Shown piece by piece: positions 59,102 to 64,000 of a DNA stretch of 64,000 nucleotides. How positions within the stretch are numbered: the stretch's first letter is position 1; every line of letters starts with the position of its first letter. The notes beneath the pieces are model-generated. The model was not told the origin of the DNA. It saw only the letters and a list, made by a program, of their open reading frames with translations, and did no database searches. This DNA is from Planomonospora sp. ID82291 (GTDB lineage: Bacteria; Actinomycetota; Actinomycetes; Streptosporangiales; Streptosporangiaceae), in contig NZ_JABTEX010000001.1 in NCBI RefSeq assembly GCF_015711645.1, forward strand, positions 1,674,001-1,738,000, in the 5' to 3' direction. The translations under genes and the position numbers were made by a program.

Positions 59102-60727
59102 ATGGCCATGGCCATCCGGCCGAGAATAGAGCAGACACGGCCGGCCCAACTCGTCGAGTGGACGTTGTCCGGCCGCATTCGCATCCCGCCCTTCCAGCGT
59201 CCCTACGGTTGGAGGCACGAGAACGTCCTGGACCTCTTCCAAAGCGTCCTCCAGGGTTATCCCATCGGAAGCCTGATCGTCTGGCAGAGGCCCGCCGATG
59301 CGGAGACCCTGCGAATAGGGCCCCTGACGATTGCCGTAGAAGCCAGGCCGGACGCGTTGTGGGTGATCGACGGCCAGCAGCGCGTCGTCAGTCTGGTGGG
59401 CGTTCTCGCCGCCTCGCAGGAGACGGCCGATCCACGGTTCAGGATCTTCTTCGATCCCCGGAGGAACGGTTTCACCTCCGCCGAGCTGAACCAGCAGGCT
59501 CCCGACCATTGGTTCCCGATGTCAATGGCGCTGGACACCGCCGCGACACTGGCCTGGCAACGCGAACGTCCGTGGCTGACCGGTGCCGAGGTGGCGCGAT
59601 GTGACACCGTGGTGACAGCCGTGCGCGACTTCCCCATCTCCATGTACGTTCTCGAGGGAGACGGCGCCGGCCTTTCCCGTTATGCCGAGGTCTTCCAGAG
59701 GATCAACACCTCCGGCACCGCGTTGCGGCACGAGGAGATCGAGGCGGCTCGGCGGGCCTCCGTGCAGACCGCTCCCTCCGGTTTCGACATGCTGATCTCA
59801 GCCGTCAGGAACACAGGCTTCGGCGCGCTTCCAGAGCGCCTTCTCACCCAGTCGATCCTCGCTGTCCAGCACGGAGACGACAGCAGGGAACTCCTCACCG
59901 GCCCTGCCGGGGAAAAGGAACGGGACAGGGTCCTACGGGTCACCGCACGAGCGCTGGAAGCGACCATCGGTTTCCTCCGCGACGAGGCGGGCATCCCTCA
60001 CCTGCGGCTGCTGCCCTACCCGTTCGTCCTCCCGGTCCTGACCCGGTTCGTCGTTCTCTTCGGCCCCCCGCGGGGGCGAGCCGCGGAGCTCCTTCGGCGC
60101 TGGATCTGGCGCGGCGCGGTCCTCGGTGCGGCCCCGCGCGGCGATACTGCGGCACTGCGCGAGTACGACCAGGTAATCGAGGGGGATCCCGTGTCCAGCG
60201 CGGACCGGCTGCTCGCTCTGCTTCCGCCGTACGAAGCATGGGAACCCGACCTGAACGCCGTCCACCTCGATCAGGTGCAGGCAAAGGTCAATCTTCTCGG
60301 CCTGTTCTCCCTCCGTCCTCGGATCATTGGCCGGACCAGCGAGTTCGATGACCGGGCCAGCACGGTGATGGATCCGAACAGGCTGATGGAAGCGGAACCA
60401 CTCCCCTTAGTGAAGATCACTGTCCTCGGCGGGAAGGTTCCTGGGGGCCTTCTGGCCGACCGGGTGGTCCATCCCCAGGCGGTGTCCGGTGCGGACATCC
60501 ACCGGGCGCTGTTCCATGAACGGTTCGAACCCGGGGTCCTTGAGAGCCACCTCATCGACGCCGAGGGCCTGACCCTGCTGCGCCGAGGCCGAGAGCGCGA
60601 GTTCGCCGCCCATCGGGCCGAGCTCGTCCGTGCGGCCATCGCCGACCACGTCCAGGAGAATGCCCTGTTCGGCTTCCCCGACGGTCCTGACCTCACGAGC
60701 CTGATCATCCCCGGAGACGCCGGATGA
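59102..60727 (+). CDS. DUF262 (GmrS/ParB-like nuclease fold) protein
   Basis: 541 residues. The N-terminal DUF262 domain has RIRIPPFQRPYGWRHENV and the nucleotide-binding DGQQRVVSL (D90-R94), then FQRINTSGTAL. The C-terminal half, with LLADRVVHPQAV, VLESHLIDAEGL and EFAAHRAELV, matches the helical tail of full-length DUF262 proteins and lacks the HNH core of DUF1524. DUF262 forms the NTPase half of GmrSD-type modification-dependent restriction enzymes. The DNA is visibly less GC-rich than its neighbours, suggesting transfer. Its stop overlaps the HipA start as ATGA. Confidence 0.85.
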   Translation: MAMAIRPRIEQTRPAQLVEWTLSGRIRIPPFQRPYGWRHENVLDLFQSVLQGYPIGSLIVWQRPADAETLRIGPLTIAVEARPDALWVIDGQQRVVSLVGVLAASQETADPRFRIFFDPRRNGFTSAELNQQAPDHWFPMSMALDTAATLAWQRERPWLTGAEVARCDTVVTAVRDFPISMYVLEGDGAGLSRYAEVFQRINTSGTALRHEEIEAARRASVQTAPSGFDMLISAVRNTGFGALPERLLTQSILAVQHGDDSRELLTGPAGEKERDRVLRVTARALEATIGFLRDEAGIPHLRLLPYPFVLPVLTRFVVLFGPPRGRAAELLRRWIWRGAVLGAAPRGDTAALREYDQVIEGDPVSSADRLLALLPPYEAWEPDLNAVHLDQVQAKVNLLGLFSLRPRIIGRTSEFDDRASTVMDPNRLMEAEPLPLVKITVLGGKVPGGLLADRVVHPQAVSGADIHRALFHERFEPGVLESHLIDAEGLTLLRRGREREFAAHRAELVRAAIADHVQENALFGFPDGPDLTSLIIPGDAG

Positions 60728-61911
60728 GCGGCCGGACGACCGCCCGGGTCCTGATCGGCGACCGGGTCGTCGGCGTGCTGGAGCAGCGGGCGGGGAAGGT
60801 CTCCTTCCGCTACCTGGACCGCGCGCCGGACCGGCCCGTGCTGGGCCTGCACTACGAGTACAACCCGCGGAAGGTCGAGAACCCTCCGGGCGGTCAGCTG
60901 CCGCCGTGGTTCGCCAACCTGCTCCCGGAGCGGGAGTCCGGGCTGCGCCGCCTGGTCACCGCCCAGCTCGGACTCAAGTCCGTCAGCGACTTCGCCCTGC
61001 TCGTCCACCTCGGGCAGGACCTGCCCGGGGCCGTCCGGGTGATCAGTGAGGACACCGCCCCCGAGGCCCCGGCGGACGACGAGGCCCCGCGTTCCGGCGC
61101 GCAGAAGATGAGCTTCTCCCTGGCCGGCATGCAGGTGAAGCTCTCGATGGCCCGGACGCCCGCGGGATTCCGGTACGTCGGGGTCGGCGGCGACTGGATC
61201 GTGAAGTTCCCCAGCCGGAGCCACGGCCTCCTCCCGGAGAACGAGCACGCCATGATGACCTGGGCGGCGCTCGCCGGGATCGAGGTGCCCGACCACACCT
61301 TGGTCCCGGTCGGCGATCTGGAGAACGTCCCCGCCGAGCTGACGACCGTCGGCGGGACGGCCTTCGCCATCCGGCGTTTCGACCGGTCCGGCGGCGGGCG
61401 CGTCCACCAGGAGGACTTCGCCCAGGTCTTCGGGCTGCTGCCGTACGAGAAGGATCGCGGCCGGGCCGAGGACGTGGGCCGGATCATCCACCGCGAGTGC
61501 CCGGGCGACCTCGACCAGTACGTGCGGCGGCTGGCCGCCTGCGTGGTGATGGGGAACATCGACGAGCACCTGAAGAACTGGTCGCTGCAGTATCCCGGGG
61601 GACGGCTCCGGGGGCTCTCCCCCGCCTACGACTTCGTCTCCGTCATGTCCTATGAAGGCTTCCGGCGGGACGTCCTGACGCTTTCCCTGGCGGGCCAGCC
61701 CGACACCCGGTACATCACGCTGGAGCACTTCCGCGGCTTCGCGGAGACCGTCGGGGCCGACCCGGACGCGGTGGCGGCCGCCGCGCGGGACGTCGCCGCC
61801 GCGATGGCCGGCTCCTGGCCGGAGGTCGGGGAGCGCTGCCCCGTCCCGGATTTCGTCGCCGCCCACATCGAGGAACGGCTGCGAAGCCTTCCCCTCCTCA
61901 AGGAGTCCTGA
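60724..61911 (+). CDS. HipA-family Ser/Thr kinase (toxin type)
   Basis: 395 residues. The HipA N-terminal subdomain (about 1-105: LEQRAGKVSFRYLDR, then LPPWFANLLPE) precedes the kinase. The kinase has SFSLAGMQVKLSM (ATP loop), DWIVKFPS, FAIRRFDR, the catalytic GNIDEHLKNWSL (D280, K284, N285) and the metal-binding AYDFVSV (D303), so it looks active. HipA kinases phosphorylate GltX or other targets and cause growth arrest, normally held in check by HipB. No HipB-like gene is present; the coupled partner is a DUF262 protein. It ends 22 bases before purC. Confidence 0.9.
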   Translation: MSGRTTARVLIGDRVVGVLEQRAGKVSFRYLDRAPDRPVLGLHYEYNPRKVENPPGGQLPPWFANLLPERESGLRRLVTAQLGLKSVSDFALLVHLGQDLPGAVRVISEDTAPEAPADDEAPRSGAQKMSFSLAGMQVKLSMARTPAGFRYVGVGGDWIVKFPSRSHGLLPENEHAMMTWAALAGIEVPDHTLVPVGDLENVPAELTTVGGTAFAIRRFDRSGGGRVHQEDFAQVFGLLPYEKDRGRAEDVGRIIHRECPGDLDQYVRRLAACVVMGNIDEHLKNWSLQYPGGRLRGLSPAYDFVSVMSYEGFRRDVLTLSLAGQPDTRYITLEHFRGFAETVGADPDAVAAAARDVAAAMAGSWPEVGERCPVPDFVAAHIEERLRSLPLLKES

Positions 61912-61921
61912 GCCCTCCTGT

Positions 61922-61927
61922 CAGACT
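61922..61927 (+). promoter_or_regulatory. Possible -10 box of purC
   Basis: CAGACT, six bases before the GTG at 61934, fits the leaderless spacing but departs from the TANNNT consensus at its first base. Confidence 0.4.
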
Positions 61928-61933
61928 TGGGTC

Positions 61934-62770
61934 GTGAAGCACCTGCACTCCGGCAAGGTCCGCGACCTGTACCAGACCGATGACGGTCTGCTGCTGATGG
62001 TCGCCTCGGACCGCATCTCGGCCTTCGACCACGTCCTGACCCCCGACATCCCGGACAAGGGCACGATCCTCACCCGGATGTCGCTGTGGTGGTTCGAGCG
62101 GCTCGCCGACGTCGTGCCCAACCACGTGGTCGCCCCCGGCCCCGACGGGCGGAGCGTGCTGTGCCGGCCGCTGCGCATGGTGCCGGTGGAGTGCGTCGCG
62201 CGGGGCTACCTGACCGGCTCGGGCCTGATCGACTACCGGCGCGACGGCGCGGTCTCCGGGATCCGGCTGGAGCCCGGACTGGTGGACGGGTCCCGGCTCC
62301 CCGAGCCGGTCTTCACCCCCTCCACCAAGGCCCCCGTGGGCGAGCACGACGAGCCGATCGACTTCGAGCGGGTCGTGGCCGAGGTCGGCGCGGAGACGGC
62401 GGACGAGCTGCGCCGGATCACGCTGGAGGTCTACCGGCGCGGTGCGGAGACCGCCCTGGAGCGCGGCATCATCCTGGCCGACACGAAGATCGAGCTGGGC
62501 TGGGACGCCGACGGCGCGCTGACCCTCGGCGACGAGGTCCTGACCCCCGACTCCTCCCGCTTCTGGCCCCTCGACGCGTGGGAGCCCGGCCGCTCGCAGC
62601 CGTCCTTCGACAAGCAGTACGTCCGCGACTGGCTCACCTCCCCGGCCTCCGGTTGGGACCGCGCCTCCGGCGAGGCTCCGCCGCCGCTCCCGGAGGAGGT
62701 GGTCGAGCGGACCCGTGCCCGTTACGTGGAGGCGTACGAGAGACTGACTGGCCGATCGTTCACGGGGTAG
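61934..62770 (+). CDS. purC: SAICAR synthetase
   Basis: 278 residues. The start KHLHSGKVRDLYQTDDG and VASDRISAFDHVL are the ATP-binding part; VECVARGYLTGSG, FTPSTKAPVGEHDEPI and LADTKIELGWD follow. It joins CAIR and aspartate in purine synthesis. GTG 61934 matches the family start. It lies 22 bases after the HipA gene on the same strand, so read-through from that operon could affect it. Confidence 0.97.
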   Translation: MKHLHSGKVRDLYQTDDGLLLMVASDRISAFDHVLTPDIPDKGTILTRMSLWWFERLADVVPNHVVAPGPDGRSVLCRPLRMVPVECVARGYLTGSGLIDYRRDGAVSGIRLEPGLVDGSRLPEPVFTPSTKAPVGEHDEPIDFERVVAEVGAETADELRRITLEVYRRGAETALERGIILADTKIELGWDADGALTLGDEVLTPDSSRFWPLDAWEPGRSQPSFDKQYVRDWLTSPASGWDRASGEAPPPLPEEVVERTRARYVEAYERLTGRSFTG

Positions 62771-62809
62771 TGCCTCGGCGAAGTGACCGGGCACGGGGTG
62801 TCCACCGGC

Positions 62810-62815
62810 TACTGT
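62810..62815 (+). promoter_or_regulatory. -10 box of the MurA gene
   Basis: TACTGT lies 71 bases before the ATG at 62887, which gives a normal leader of about 65 bases with an AAGGAG ribosome site. Confidence 0.5.
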
Positions 62816-62886
62816 TGGGCCGACACTTCGGCTGCCGTCCCCCCGGCGCACGAGTCACACCTCCCCATCTGCAAGGAGCAAGACGC

Positions 62887-64000
62887 ATGGTCCGTTACCG
62901 TGTGCGCGGTGGCAACGCGCTGCGTGGAACCGCATTCATCCAGGGCGCGAAGAACGCCGTCCTGCCGATGATCGGCGCGGCACTGCTCGCGGCCAAGGGC
63001 CGCACGGTGCTGCGCAACGTCCCCATCATCGAGGACGTCCGCCGAGCGGTGGAACTGGCCGAGTCCATCGGCGCCAAGGTCGAGCTGCACGAGGCCGAGC
63101 GCACGCTGGTGATCGACGCCTCCCGGCTGACCAGCCCGGTGCTGCCCGCGGAGATCGCCCGCCGCTTCCGCGGCTCGGTGCTGTTCGTCCCCGCCCTGCT
63201 GCACCGCCTCGGCGAGGCGGTCATCGAGGGCGTCGGCGGCTGCAACCTGGGCAGCCGCAACCTCGACTTCCACTACCTGGGCTACAAGCGCCTGGGTGCG
63301 GCCGTGGAGGAGGAGGACACCGTCATCCGCGTCAAGAGCGGCGGGTTCACCGGCGCCAAGCTGTACCTCGACACCCCCTCGCACACCGGCACCGAGAACC
63401 TCATCATGGCGGCCGCCCTCGGACGCGGCACCACCGTGATCGAGAACGCCGCGCTGGAGCCCGAGGTCCTCGACGTCATCGAGATGCTGACCCGGATGGG
63501 TGCGAAGATCAGCGGCGGCGGCACCGGGTTCATCACCGTGGAGGGCGTCGAGGAGCTCCAGGCCGTCGAGCACACCGTGATGCCCGACCGGCTCGACGCG
63601 GGCGTGTTCGCCATGGCCGCGGCCATCACCGGCGGTGAGGTCAACCTGGTCGGCGCCGACCTCGACCACCTCGGCGTGGTCCGCTACAAGCTGGAGCAGA
63701 TGGGGGTGGAGTTCGCCGACCACGGCGCGGTGCTCCACGTGCGCCGGGACCGCCCGCTGCGCCCGATCAACGTGATCACCGACACCTACCCCGGGTTCGC
63801 CACCGACCTGCAGTCGCCGATCATGACGGTCGCCTGCCTCGCCGACGGCGCCAGCTACATCCACGAGCGCATCTTCGACGGCCGGTTCGCACTGGCCAGC
63901 GAGCTCAACAAGATGGGCGCGGACATCGCGGTGACGGAGAACCGCGCCGTCGTCCACGGTGCGACCCCGCTGAAGGGCACGCAGGTGACCGCGCACGACC
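62887..64000 (+). CDS. UDP-GlcNAc 1-carboxyvinyltransferase (MurA type), C-terminus cut by window edge
   Basis: 371 codons to the window end. The EPT fold shows GAKNAVLPM (K22, N23) and the catalytic loop GGCNLGSRNLDFHY (C119, R124). Later blocks include PSHTGTENLIMAAAL, PDRLDAGVFAMAAA and TDTYPGFATDLQSP. It adds enolpyruvate to UDP-GlcNAc, the first committed step of peptidoglycan synthesis, and keeps the fosfomycin-sensitive Cys. The usual RPVD after that Cys is RNLD here. Some actinomycetes carry two MurA genes, so it could be the second type. AAGGAG precedes ATG 62887. Confidence 0.9.
   Translation, partial: MVRYRVRGGNALRGTAFIQGAKNAVLPMIGAALLAAKGRTVLRNVPIIEDVRRAVELAESIGAKVELHEAERTLVIDASRLTSPVLPAEIARRFRGSVLFVPALLHRLGEAVIEGVGGCNLGSRNLDFHYLGYKRLGAAVEEEDTVIRVKSGGFTGAKLYLDTPSHTGTENLIMAAALGRGTTVIENAALEPEVLDVIEMLTRMGAKISGGGTGFITVEGVEELQAVEHTVMPDRLDAGVFAMAAAITGGEVNLVGADLDHLGVVRYKLEQMGVEFADHGAVLHVRRDRPLRPINVITDTYPGFATDLQSPIMTVACLADGASYIHERIFDGRFALASELNKMGADIAVTENRAVVHGATPLKGTQVTAHD

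Noticed and set aside
59102-60727. A complete GmrSD restriction enzyme in one chain
   Set aside because: The HNH core of DUF1524 is not visible in the C-terminal half, so restriction activity cannot be claimed.

Overview
The window is very GC-rich throughout, uses many GTG starts, and carries actinobacterial families in actinobacterial order: pyrE, then fba, a DUF3151 gene and purA, and further on purD and purC. LanL-type peptide synthetase, SpoIIE phosphatase, ECF41 sigma factors and a poly-HAMP hybrid kinase also point to a filamentous actinomycete. The protein style suggests Streptosporangiaceae, but that placement is inference. Many genes appear to be leaderless: a -10 hexamer (TANNNT) lies only 6 to 8 bases before the start codon, and I used this to choose several starts.

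Layout. 1-5 kb: YqeY (cut by the window edge), metallophosphoesterase, tRNA-Pro, a sulfur-handling MBL/rhodanese protein, a small membrane protein and a lone P450. 5-6 kb: a decayed patch (IS5-type transposase piece, frameshifted multicopper oxidase tail, truncated membrane gene). 6-10.4 kb: an amidohydrolase divergent from an ECF41 sigma factor, a VOC protein, and a second ECF41 sigma/AhpD operon with a textbook ECF41 promoter. 10.6-20 kb: metabolic, membrane and transport genes, including aspartate-type aminotransferase, CorA with a GQN motif, and BenE divergent from an XRE-cupin regulator across a palindrome. 20-21.9 kb: a small accessory block bounded by a 188-bp direct repeat of the MFS gene's 3' end. 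22-28.5 kb: aldo/keto reductase, MBL hydrolase, a rho 3' fragment, a TacAT-like toxin-antitoxin pair, hypothetical proteins and an RlmA-type rRNA methyltransferase. 28.7-38.4 kb: S9 peptidase, a TetR/membrane pair around a perfect operator, SpoIIE phosphatase, and a giant poly-HAMP hybrid kinase with its response regulator. 38.4-42.4 kb: an ABC-F ribosome-protection gene with a seven-residue leader ORF and long inverted flanking repeats, then an NYN-domain protein. 42.6-45.2 kb: an ECF sigma factor fused to a membrane anchor and a large outer domain. 45.4-50.8 kb: pyrE, fbaA, DUF3151, purA, GDPD. 51-55.9 kb: a compact lanthipeptide cluster. 56-64 kb: a second CorA with a long structured leader, purD, a DUF262-HipA pair, purC and a partial MurA.

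The two most notable systems are: (1) the lanthipeptide locus lanL-lanA-lanT (51014-55868), whose synthetase keeps the full LanC zinc triad (class IV, not class III) and whose 41-residue precursor ends in an unusual core with two Cys and three Thr; and (2) a translationally coupled DUF262-HipA operon (59102-61911) lying between purD and purC, which looks like an uncharacterised defence or toxin module. A recurrent structural theme is GC-rich minisatellites, often sitting exactly on a gene's stop codon so that each repeat unit carries a copy of the stop.
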